Below are positions 1 to 7,512 of a stretch of DNA of 33,614 nt, in pieces. Under the pieces are notes generated by a model that had not been told where the DNA came from, searched no databases, and saw only the letters and a list, made by a program, of their open reading frames with translations. The translations under genes and the position numbers were made by a program. The stretch covers positions 1 through 33,614 of the forward strand of contig CALKQT010000010.1 in assembly GCA_937990735.1 (NCBI GenBank), written 5' to 3'. Each line of letters opens with the position of its first letter. The stretch's first letter is position 1. Source of the DNA: an uncultured Campylobacter sp. Lineage in GTDB: Bacteria > Campylobacterota > Campylobacteria > Campylobacterales > Campylobacteraceae.

Positions 1-183
1 TATCCCGCCAATATAATTAGGATACGAAACGGCCTTTCTGCGGTTAGGAACGAAAACTGCTTTCGCAATTTATATAAAATTTATAAGAAATTCCCTTCTT
101 TTTGGATATTCACGGTTAGCGCGATGTGGATACCAAAAAAGCTAGGTCTTTTAATAGTTAAATTTATGCAAAAGACGATTTAG
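1..183 (+). CDS. Glycosyltransferase, C-terminal fragment (5' end outside window)
   Basis: An open frame enters from the left edge and stops at TAG 181-183, giving about 60 residues. The tail is basic and aromatic (RNLYKIYKKFPSFW, then IPKKLGLLIVKFMQK). This looks like the C-terminus of family-2 glycosyltransferases of surface-polysaccharide clusters, where a hydrophobic or amphipathic end follows the catalytic domain. The catalytic part lies outside the window, so donor and acceptor cannot be inferred. The next gene, a flippase, begins 8 bases later, as expected for an O-antigen or capsule operon. The base composition is much more AT-rich than the sel/fdh genes, as is common for such clusters. 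The family call rests on a short stretch. Confidence 0.5.
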   Translation, partial: YPANIIRIRNGLSAVRNENCFRNLYKIYKKFPSFWIFTVSAMWIPKKLGLLIVKFMQKTI

Positions 184-191
184 GACGGAAT

Positions 192-1538
192 TTGCTATCT
201 AAAATTTCATATATGGCGCTAGCGCAGATATTTTTTGCGTTTGTATCCGTAGTATCGATCTTAGTTCTACCGAAGCTTTTATCTTTAGAAGGCTTTAGAT
301 ACTATCAATTATTTATATTTTTTGCTAATTACGTAGAATTTTTACATTTTGGGCTATCTGATGGCATATATCTAAGATACGGTGGTAGGCGATATGAATT
401 TATTTCTAAAAGAACTCTAAAATCTCAAATTTGTACGATGGAGATTTTATATATTATAGAATGCCTAATTATATTTTTTATGGTTTGTGCGTTTTCGTTC
501 GATAAAAGGTTATTTTTGTATATTGCTATTTCGGGCGCTATTACAGTACCAAGATCATTTCTATATAATCTTTTGCAAAGTGTAAATGAGATAAAAAAGT
601 CAATACCCGTTTTGTTTATAGAAAGAATTTTTGTCTTATCATCTATAGCAGCAGTTTATTTCGTGGATTTCGATAAAGCTAAATTTTTAATATTTTCATT
701 TATTTTTGCCAGATTTATATCGCTTGTTTATATTTGTTTTTTATGTAGGGATCTTTTTAAAGTAAAAATGGCTTCTTTTACAGATAGCTTATTTTATATA
801 TATAAAAATATGCGAATAGGTATAAAATTAACAATCTCTGCGCTTTGCAATATATTTTTGATATTTATTGCAAGATCTATGATTGCATGGAAATTTAGCA
901 TCGTCTTATTTGGTAAAATTTCACTTATATTATCGCTACTAAATTTTACCCTATTTTTTATCAATGCATTCTCGGCAATCTTATTCCCGACATTACGGAC
1001 TAAAAAAGCTTGCGAACAAAATGAAATTTTTAAAATTTTAGATGATGGACTATCAATCATATTTGTATTTTTATTTCTATTTGCATATCCTGTAGAAATT
1101 CTACTGGGCGCTTGGCTACCTAAATATGCGGACGTTTTAAATTATATGTCGATAATTTTTACGATATTGCTATGCGAAGGTAAGACGCCCCTTCTTACTA
1201 ATTCATATTTTAAGGCATCACGCAAAGCAAAGAAGGACAAATGCTTCGTATACATTTAATTTCTTTGATTATATTTTCAGTATTTATTGTATATTTTTGC
1301 AATGATATATTTATCATAATGTTTTGCCTGTTTTTATCTCTTTTCGCTAAATATATCGCATTAAGTTATGTCTGAAAAAATTTATAAAAAGCGTAAATTT
1401 TTGCAATATTGGTGTAGAATTTTTTGTGGTGTTTGCTTTATTGCTATATCTCATATATTGCCCGGCGTCTACGCGTTTTGCTTAATAATAGTAAGTTTTA
1501 TAGTTTTAATTGTATTAAAAAGGAAAACTTTTATCTAA
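192..1538 (+). pseudogene. Wzx-like polysaccharide flippase, broken by three frameshifts near its 3' end
   Basis: TTG start at 192 with an AGGACGG-type ribosome site in 182-188. The first 344 or so codons encode a multi-spanning membrane protein of the MATE/Wzx oligosaccharide flippase type, which would move lipid-linked glycan units across the inner membrane. The N-terminus (SKISYMALAQIFFAF) and the central pattern of 20-residue hydrophobic segments fit. The frame stops at 1257-1259, but homologous-looking membrane sequence continues in the next frame (MLRIHLISLIIFSVF, 1241-1372), then in another (LKKFIKSVNFCNIGVEFF, from 1372), then back in the first (LPGVYAFCLIIVSFIVLI, ending TAA 1536-1538). 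Each step is explained by one missing base: near 1230-1240, at 1371-1372, and near 1480 (ATATTGCCC where ATATTTGCCC would restore the frame). None sits in a long homopolymer, so phase variation is unlikely. Real decay and sequencing error are both possible. Confidence 0.7.
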
Positions 1539-1634
1539 TTGCTTAAATTTATAAAAACGATATAGATCTGAAAATATTGCTATGAGTAATAATTATATCA
1601 ATCTCGATGTAGCATTTTGTATTTTCATAAATTT

Positions 1635-1675
1635 TGCTAAAATTCAAATTTTTCAAAGAAACTTTATTATATACT
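1635..1675 (+). promoter_or_regulatory. Candidate promoter(s) for rpmI-rplT
   Basis: Two -10-like elements precede rpmI: an extended form TGCTAAAAT at 1635-1643 and TATACT at 1670-1675. Campylobacter sigma-70 promoters usually have a good -10 and a weak or absent -35, which fits. The 1539-1703 gap contains no convincing gene. Confidence 0.4.
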
Positions 1676-1703
1676 TCCTGTTCACTTTAAAAAAAGGACG
1701 ACC

Positions 1704-1895
1704 ATGCCAAAGATGAAAAGCGTGCGCGGTGCCGTCAAGCGTTTTAAAGCGGGCAAAAACAAGATCAAAAGAGGCTCGGCGTTTCGCAGCCACATTTTGA
1801 CGAAGATGTCTCAAAAACGCAAGAGGAATTTGCGCGAGGCCCAATACGTCGATTCTACGAACGTATCTGCGGTTAAAAAAATGCTTTGCAAATAG
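1704..1895 (+). CDS. rpmI: 50S ribosomal protein L35
   Basis: A 63-residue, strongly basic protein beginning MPKMKSVRGAVKRFK. It contains the L35 landmarks KRGSAFRSHILTKMSQKRKRNLR and a short C-terminal helix. The length matches bacterial L35 (about 63-66 residues). The protein binds 23S rRNA in the large subunit. An AAAAAAAGGACG ribosome site lies just upstream. rplT follows 98 bases later in the same direction, the usual pairing. infC is not directly upstream here; that position is taken by the polysaccharide cluster. Confidence 0.97.
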   Translation: MPKMKSVRGAVKRFKAGKNKIKRGSAFRSHILTKMSQKRKRNLREAQYVDSTNVSAVKKMLCK

Positions 1896-1993
1896 TGCGA
1901 AGTTAGTTTTTGACGAAAGTCATTCAAACTCCCCTAAATTCATGAATTTTAGGGCAAGATCCCCAAAGGGACGCCGATTAAGAAAGGATTAAT

Positions 1994-2350
1994 ATGGCAA
2001 GAGTAAAAACGGGCATCGTTAGACGCCGCCGTCACAACAAGGTGCTAAAGCTTGCGCGCGGATTTTATAGCGCAAGACGCAAACATTTCAGAAAGGCCAA
2101 AGAGCAGCTAGAAAGAAGCCTCGTTTACGCCTTCCGTGACAGACGCGCGAAAAAACGCGATTTCCGCAGACTTTGGATAGTGCGCATCAATGCAGCTTGC
2201 AGGCTAAACGACATCAGCTATTCTAAATTTATAAACGGACTTAGAAAAGCGGGCATCGAGCTTGATAGAAAAATTTTAGCAAATATGGCTATGAACGACC
2301 CCGAAGCTTTCGCAACCGTCGCGAAGAAGGCAAAAGCGGCATTAAAATAA
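1994..2350 (+). CDS. rplT: 50S ribosomal protein L20
   Basis: 118 residues, basic, beginning MARVKTGIVRRRRHNKVLKLARGFY. This is the unmistakable N-terminal extension of L20, and it is followed by RRKHFRKAKEQLERSLVYAFRDRRAKKRDFRRLWIVRINAA-type helical sequence (only landmarks checked) and the C-terminal RNA-binding domain ending FATVAKKAKAALK. L20 is an early large-subunit assembly protein. In other bacteria it represses its own operon by binding the leader mRNA; I see no obvious copy of that site here. The start has a good AAGGATTA ribosome site. A hairpin at 2364-2379 closes the operon. Confidence 0.97.
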   Translation: MARVKTGIVRRRRHNKVLKLARGFYSARRKHFRKAKEQLERSLVYAFRDRRAKKRDFRRLWIVRINAACRLNDISYSKFINGLRKAGIELDRKILANMAMNDPEAFATVAKKAKAALK

Positions 2351-2363
2351 GCTTTAAAATTTG

Positions 2364-2379
2364 GCCGTCTTAAGGCGGC
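2364..2379 (+). terminator. Probable terminator of rpmI-rplT
   Basis: GCCGTC (2364-2369), loop TTAA, GGCGGC (2374-2379): six pairs including one G-U, 14 bases after the rplT stop. It is followed by AT-rich DNA rather than a clean T-run, and merges directly into the long inverted repeat at 2381-2452. Confidence 0.5.
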
Positions 2380-2380
2380 T

Positions 2381-2452
2381 AAATTCTTAAATTTCGACAA
2401 AGCTTTTAATTGTTAAAAGCGCGTCCGCAAATTTGTCGAAATTTAAGAATTT
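2381..2452. repeat. Long perfect inverted repeat with nested hairpin upstream of the autotransporter
   Basis: The arms 2381-2401 and 2432-2452 are perfect reverse complements over 21 bases (left arm begins AAATTCTTAAATTTCG, right arm ends AATTTAAGAATTT). Between them sits a second perfect hairpin, GCTTTTAA (2402-2409), TTG, TTAAAAGC (2413-2420), then an 11-base spacer with a tiny GCG-TC-CGC hairpin. The whole element is 72 bases, ends 27 bases before the autotransporter ATG, and starts right after the rplT terminator. It could be a bidirectional or strong terminator, a leader structure, or a short palindromic mobile repeat. No T-run follows the right arm, which argues against a plain terminator. 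Confidence 0.8.
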
Positions 2453-2479
2453 GGGTAATTTTATTTGAGGCGGTGCAGA

Positions 2480-4441
2480 ATGCTAAAGTCTTTGAAAAAA
2501 ATCGTATCTCTTGCGCTTGTCGGTGCAGCAGGGTTCGGCTATGCGAGCGAGCAGAATTCCTGGAGCTATGCAAACGCGCAAAAATCATCTTCCAAAAACA
2601 CTTCCCGTTTCGATGTAATGAGCGCTGCGGATAGCTTGGGTGCGAAATTAAGCAGGCGCGACGCAGCTAGCGATAGCTCCGCGAGCGACGAGTATGAAAA
2701 CTCATTTCGTATCAAGCTTGAGTATGCAAGAGGCTTTGCCAAAAAGGGCTCATATTCGGGCAGGCTTAATAATAAGCGCGTCATGATGCCTGCATTTCGC
2801 TGGACGGGCAATAGCGGCGTAAATGCCGAGTTTTGGAACGGCATTACCAATATAGGCGGCGCGCTGGTTCCTTATGTGGCTTTCGGTTCATACGAAGCGG
2901 CGACGCCGGGCAATCAAACTACGCAATATCTGGTCAGAAGAGAAGAAGACGCAGTTCAGATGAAGCGAAATATCGCGGCGGGCATATCAAATTTAGGCTA
3001 TACCTATACTACAAATTCTACTAGAAATTTAAATTTAGTCTATGCCGATATCGATAATTTCGTAAATTTCTACGGCAGAGAAAATATCGCAGGATACTTC
3101 ATCGACGAGGTCAATACCGAGAATAATCCCGCAACTATCGCCTATATGGAGAGTATCTACAATTATATCAAGACTAAATATCCGGGAATGCTCGTTTTGG
3201 CAAACAACGGCTGGGGCGTGCGCGATGCCATAGCTCCCTATGCGGACGTTTGGATGCTGCAAGAGGTGAGCGCGGATGAGTATATAAACCACTATCGACC
3301 TAGAACCTCTGAGTTTGAAAAAGACCCCGCAAATTCCTCTAAAATTTTGCACGTCATATACAACGCAAGACCAGATCAATACGACGAGATCATAAGATTA
3401 TCTCGCGAGCGCAACGCGGCAAATCTATTCATCACCTCCGATACGAATGCCTATCCTAGCGGATACGACGATCTGCCTACCTATTTTGAAGCGCTGATGC
3501 TGGCGATCAATAACTTCACGCCTAAAAACGGCAGCCTGTTTTCTCAGGTCGCAAGAGGCGGCAACCGGGTAGGCATCGAGATGCCGCGCTCGAAGGTCGA
3601 TCTGGATCTTACAAAGCTTGCAAGAAATTCCGCTTATAAAAATTTAACCGACACCGACGGGCAGGAGTTTAACGTAAACGTAAGCGCGATTGGAAACTAT
3701 GGCGGAGATTACAAAGACCGCTCGGGCGGCGTCAAATACGATCACAAGAGCGACGGAATTTTGCTCGGAGCCTCCAAGAGAGTAGATGATCTTACACTGG
3801 GCGTGATCTTTGGGTATCAAAAATCGGACGCTTGGTACGAGGGTAAATTCGACGGCGTGAAAGAAAACATCAAATCCTACGAGCTCGGTCTGGCGGGCAG
3901 ATACGATTTTAGCGAGAACGTGGATCTGGCGGTCAATTTAACCTATTCGACAAACGATCATAAATTTGAAACCAACAACGGATTCGGCGCTATCCACGGC
4001 GCGAAATACAAATCGCAAATTTGGGATTTCAGCACGAGAGCAGGATATAAATTTTTATTTGAAAACGGCTATATTAAGCCGTATTTGGGGCTTGGAGCGA
4101 TTAGGGTGAACGAGGATGCGATCTCTAGGCTTAAATTTAGCTCCGCTTCAAAAACCGCGCCGAACGGCACCGCGGGAATTTACGCGATCAAGGCTTTCGG
4201 CGATCTGCAGATATTCGCAAATGCTGAGTACGAGCATCGATTTAGCGGCGATTCGTATCATGCAAGCAGAAAGTATTCGGACAGATACGATGTCGAGGGG
4301 CTTGATTATTCTAGCGGCGTATTTAACGGCGCGATCGGGCTGAAATATAAGATCCTTCAAAGCGTCGGACTCAGCGCATCGTACGAGCTAAGCGAGAGCA
4401 AAAATAGCCTCGCTAGAGCCGCTTTTGACGTGGAGTTTTGA
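2480..4441 (+). CDS. Autotransporter with Spherulin-4/Sph3-like (GH135-like) glycoside hydrolase passenger
   Basis: 653 residues from ATG 2480; GAGGCGG at 2467-2473 is a well-placed ribosome site, so I prefer this over the TTG five codons upstream. Residues 1-22 are a signal peptide (KKIVSLALVGAAGFGYA). Residues 23-80 are Ser/Asp-rich. Residues 100-345 resemble the Spherulin-4 TIM-barrel family: VMMPAFRW at the start, ISNLGYTYTT near 170, IAGYFIDEV at 203-211, LVLANNGWG near 238, VWMLQEVS near 258. In fungal Sph3, an exopolysaccharide hydrolase, the proposed catalytic acids are an Asp-Glu pair and a Glu 55 residues later, as I recall. Here D209-E210 and E262 have matching spacing. Residues from about 395 to the terminal Phe are alternating aromatic beta-strands of an autotransporter barrel. 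Inference: a surface-displayed polysaccharide hydrolase. Substrate unknown. Confidence 0.75.
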   Translation: MLKSLKKIVSLALVGAAGFGYASEQNSWSYANAQKSSSKNTSRFDVMSAADSLGAKLSRRDAASDSSASDEYENSFRIKLEYARGFAKKGSYSGRLNNKRVMMPAFRWTGNSGVNAEFWNGITNIGGALVPYVAFGSYEAATPGNQTTQYLVRREEDAVQMKRNIAAGISNLGYTYTTNSTRNLNLVYADIDNFVNFYGRENIAGYFIDEVNTENNPATIAYMESIYNYIKTKYPGMLVLANNGWGVRDAIAPYADVWMLQEVSADEYINHYRPRTSEFEKDPANSSKILHVIYNARPDQYDEIIRLSRERNAANLFITSDTNAYPSGYDDLPTYFEALMLAINNFTPKNGSLFSQVARGGNRVGIEMPRSKVDLDLTKLARNSAYKNLTDTDGQEFNVNVSAIGNYGGDYKDRSGGVKYDHKSDGILLGASKRVDDLTLGVIFGYQKSDAWYEGKFDGVKENIKSYELGLAGRYDFSENVDLAVNLTYSTNDHKFETNNGFGAIHGAKYKSQIWDFSTRAGYKFLFENGYIKPYLGLGAIRVNEDAISRLKFSSASKTAPNGTAGIYAIKAFGDLQIFANAEYEHRFSGDSYHASRKYSDRYDVEGLDYSSGVFNGAIGLKYKILQSVGLSASYELSESKNSLARAAFDVEF

Positions 4442-4926
4442 TTTTAATCGGACGCAGCCCAAGATAGGCAGCTTGAAGCACTATTACAAATTCCTCTTTG
4501 CCGCAAAACAAAATTTGCGGCTAAATTTTACCTGGGCTTTGCTGTGAAATTTTAAAATTTCGGCCTTAAAATTTTTGCTCGCATAATTTCTACTTTGAAA
4601 TTCCAGGTAAGACCATTTTTGCGCCGTTTTGGATGCGAAGCGACGAGATGGAATCACTGCCGCAGAATTTTGCGCGGACGCGCTGAGGATTTTTTAAAAT
4701 TCTAAATTTTGCCCGTTTATGACTTTGCGGATCGCGTTTCATACGTAAGAGATTTTAAAATTCTATGCACGGCGCAACTACGAAATTTTTTAAAAGCAGC
4801 GGAATTGCAAGAACTCCAAAGGGGCAGTATTCATAATCCGAGGCAAAATTTAGATTGATTGAAAGCTACCGAAATTGGGTGAAAGAAGCGAAATTTTGCG
4901 GATCGCTCCGCAAAATTTAAAAGAGA
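4442..4926. other. 485-base convergent intergenic region, no gene seen
   Basis: This lies between the plus-strand autotransporter and the minus-strand sel operon. I see no plausible coding frame. It holds several AAATTTT words, a hairpin CCGCAAA-acaaaa-TTTGCGG at 4501-4520 about 60 bases after the autotransporter stop (a possible weak terminator, with no T-run), and the minus-strand terminator at 4891-4918. Confidence 0.6.
4891..4918 (-). terminator. Terminator of the selA-selB-dsbC-like operon
   Basis: Perfect 12-base-pair hairpin: AAATTTTGCGGA (4891-4902), loop TCGC, TCCGCAAAATTT (4907-4918). It sits 8 bases beyond the minus-strand stop codon at 4927. On the minus strand the stem ends in AAAATTT, so the descending arm supplies a short U-run. 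No longer U-tract follows. Confidence 0.75.
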
Positions 4927-5640
4927 TTATTTTAGCTTGTCTAGTTCGATGATGTAAGGCACCGAGTTTACCCCCGCACCGAAGTATTTGGCAGCTAGGG
5001 CTTTTGCAGCGTTTAGCTCGGCAGCGCTTACGTCTTTGGCACCCGCTTTGTTATCTTCGGCGTAATATTTTTTAAAAACCGCTATCTTTTGCTCGTCGGT
5101 TTTAGCATTTTTGATCTCTTTGTAGATGAGCGCGGATTTTGCGTGGCCGTCATCGCCGTGAACGGAGGTCATGACGATATCGACATTGTTATTTTTTAGT
5201 GTTTCTTCGATCCTTGCCATCTCTTTGCGGCAGAATGGGCACAAAGCGTCCGTCAGCATTAAAATCGTAGGCTTTTTGGGATCGTTTCCTAGCTTGATGA
5301 TATTGTCTTTACTCTCCGCTTTGAAGACCTTACTTAGCTGTCCTGCGATGCGGTCTTGTTTGATCTGCTCCTTATAGACTACGCGTTTTTTAGGATCGAT
5401 GATATCGGTAAAGATCAGATCGCCTTGGGTGAAGATGATCTCCTCTTGCGACATATTGCCTTGAGAAATCTTTAAAACGACCGCCTCGACGCCCTTTGGC
5501 TCGCTAAGTGGGATGCGCTCGGCGACCTTTATTTCGATGCCTTGAGGCGCGCCGCCGTAGATGGATAGAATTTCGCTGTCGCTTAAAGCCGCGTTTAGGC
5601 TCGCTGCGAGCGCAACTGAAGTTAAAATAGCTTTTTTCAT
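4927..5640 (-). CDS. DsbC/DsbG-like periplasmic thiol-disulfide protein
   Basis: 237 residues from the ATG at 5640, preceded by AAAGGAAAAAA; an upstream ATG at 5679 in the same frame has no such site and would bury the signal peptide. Residues 1-19 form a signal peptide (MKKAILTSVALAASLNAAL). An N-terminal domain of about 100 residues precedes a thioredoxin fold with the active site CPFC at 134-137 and the cis-Pro loop NSVPYII (Pro228). This arrangement is that of DsbC/DsbG-type isomerases or reductases, which act on periplasmic cysteines. No DsbD partner is visible. It follows selB by 51 bases, probably in one operon. A link to maturation of exported redox enzymes such as FdhA is inference only. 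Confidence 0.8.
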   Translation of the reverse strand: MKKAILTSVALAASLNAALSDSEILSIYGGAPQGIEIKVAERIPLSEPKGVEAVVLKISQGNMSQEEIIFTQGDLIFTDIIDPKKRVVYKEQIKQDRIAGQLSKVFKAESKDNIIKLGNDPKKPTILMLTDALCPFCRKEMARIEETLKNNNVDIVMTSVHGDDGHAKSALIYKEIKNAKTDEQKIAVFKKYYAEDNKAGAKDVSAAELNAAKALAAKYFGAGVNSVPYIIELDKLK

Positions 5641-5691
5641 TTTTTTCCTTTGCAAAAAATTCCGCGCATTGTAGTGCAAAATTTTAAATTT

Positions 5692-7512
5692 TTACTTTTT
5701 CAAATAGCGTTTATTGTCGATCGTCACGATATTTCCCATCTTGTCGAGGTATTCGAGGTAGCAGATGACGAATTTCCTGCTAAGTCCTAGCTCCTCTTTG
5801 GCGTTCGTGACGTTTACGAAGCCCTCTTTTTCGATGATCGCGTAGAGGCGCTTGATCGCCAGGGCTAAATTTTCGGCCTCGACGAAGAGATTGTGCGCGA
5901 GACGGACGACCTTTTTGGCGTAGGTTAGCTTCTTTAGCGCGTCATCGCCGCTACTGCGGTCGATCTCCAGCTCGTCGTAAATGTTATACGGCGCAAGCGG
6001 CGCGATGCTGCCCTTTTTGATGAGATTAAAAATTTTACTCTCCAGGCTCTGTTTGAGCGCGTCAAAATCCACACCCGATTTTACGTAAACTCCGCCCTTT
6101 TTGGAGACGATGCCGCTCCGCTCAAGCTCGCTAAGCGCGCGCGCGGCGAGCTCTTCGCTAGCCCACGAGAGCTTTAGGGCGATCGAGGCGGGCGAAAAGA
6201 TCGCGTAGTCGTTTTTTGAGACGATAAATTTTATGAGGCTTTTTACGTCCTCGATCGCGCTTAGATCGTAAACGCATAAATTTGCTTCGTCAAAATACGT
6301 CCCTTCTATGCCGCGCGCGATCTTTACCGCTTCGTCGTATTCCATCCCGAAGCGCTGATACGCCGAAAATAGCCCGAATCCATGCTTGTGAAAGAGGCTT
6401 AAAATTTTAAACGCTTCGGTGAAATTTCGTTTCAAAAGTGCGGTTAAAAGCACGGCTTTGCTCTGCTTTTTTAGCGGCTCGACTACGGCGTTTAGCACGC
6501 GCCCGCCGCCGATTACGCGCGAGTTTGCCAGGCAGACGAAGGGCTCACCGAATTTTAAAAACATCGTTTTGTCAAATTTAAAACTTACGAGTTTCTCGCC
6601 GCTAGGAAGTTCTTTTAAAATGAGCGCTTTTGCCGCGCTTTGCTTGCTTCCGACGCAAAACAGCACGTCTTGGTTGTGTGAAATTTCGCCGCTAAAGGTG
6701 CAGTCGGCTTCATTAAAGCCGCGGAAAAAGCCTTTTTTGGTTAAAATTTGCCCCTTCTGCAGCTCGCTCGTTTTGGCATCTAAGCTCAATGCGACGCGGT
6801 TTGGAGCCTGCGCAAGCGGCGTATCCTCATCGTGGATCTGCACGCTTTTGACGTTAAAAGCTTTGCCCAGATCGCAGTTGTAAAGCTTCTCGCCCTTTGA
6901 AATCGCGCCGTTAATGAGGCTGCCCGTTACGATGGTGCCGAGCCCCTTGAGCGAAAAGACGCGGTCGATGTAGTAGTGCACGACGCCGCCTCCTTGACGC
7001 TGCGCAGGCTTGATATTAAAGAGATAGTTTTTCAGCTCGGCGATGCTTGCGGGATCTTTTATGCTGATAAAAAAGGTATTTAAAATTTGCAAATTCTTAA
7101 ATTTGAGGATATATTCTCTGCACTGCGTCGCGACCTCGGATCTGCGCGTGTCGTCAGCAAGATCGCACTTGCTGATACACAGGATCACGCTTTTTACCCC
7201 GAGCAGCGATAAAATTTGAATATGCTCTTTGCTTTGCGGCATCAGCCCGTCGTCCGCGGCGACTACTAGCATCGCAGCGTCGAAGGCATATGCGCCGCTA
7301 ATCATCGTCTTTACTAGATTTTCATGCCCAGGAACGTCGATGAAAGCGACGTTGGTGTTCCCAGAGCGCAGATGCGAAAAGCTAAGATCGATCGTGATGC
7401 CGCGCTGCTTTTCGCTCGGCATCCGGTCCCCTTCAAAGCCGTTTAGCGCCTTGATTAACGCGGTCTTTCCGTGATCGATATGGCCTGCGGTGCCGATGAT
7501 TACGCTATTCAT
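5692..7512 (-). CDS. selB: Selenocysteine-specific translation elongation factor SelB
   Basis: 606 residues, the usual SelB length. The GTPase domain has the P-loop GTAGHIDHGKT (7-17), RGITIDLSF switch region, DVPGH (59-63) and SKCD (114-117). Further EF-Tu-like domains include LKGLGTIVTGSL. The C-terminal third has several winged-helix-like segments, the part that binds the SECIS hairpin in mRNA; one ends in LSRKFVICYLEYLDKMGN. SelB delivers Sec-tRNA(Sec) to in-frame UGA codons followed by SECIS. Its start overlaps the end of selA by 8 bases, which indicates translational coupling. A likely client, fdhA, lies about 5 kb away in this window. Confidence 0.97.
   Translation of the reverse strand: MNSVIIGTAGHIDHGKTALIKALNGFEGDRMPSEKQRGITIDLSFSHLRSGNTNVAFIDVPGHENLVKTMISGAYAFDAAMLVVAADDGLMPQSKEHIQILSLLGVKSVILCISKCDLADDTRRSEVATQCREYILKFKNLQILNTFFISIKDPASIAELKNYLFNIKPAQRQGGGVVHYYIDRVFSLKGLGTIVTGSLINGAISKGEKLYNCDLGKAFNVKSVQIHDEDTPLAQAPNRVALSLDAKTSELQKGQILTKKGFFRGFNEADCTFSGEISHNQDVLFCVGSKQSAAKALILKELPSGEKLVSFKFDKTMFLKFGEPFVCLANSRVIGGGRVLNAVVEPLKKQSKAVLLTALLKRNFTEAFKILSLFHKHGFGLFSAYQRFGMEYDEAVKIARGIEGTYFDEANLCVYDLSAIEDVKSLIKFIVSKNDYAIFSPASIALKLSWASEELAARALSELERSGIVSKKGGVYVKSGVDFDALKQSLESKIFNLIKKGSIAPLAPYNIYDELEIDRSSGDDALKKLTYAKKVVRLAHNLFVEAENLALAIKRLYAIIEKEGFVNVTNAKEELGLSRKFVICYLEYLDKMGNIVTIDNKRYLKK

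Noticed and set aside
2381..2452. Invertible promoter switch
   Set aside because: The segment between the arms is only 30 bases, has no promoter I can see, and no recombinase gene is nearby.
2410..2634. 74-codon plus-strand frame overlapping the autotransporter start
   Set aside because: It runs through the inverted repeat and the signal-peptide coding region in another frame; Cys/Arg-rich shadow.
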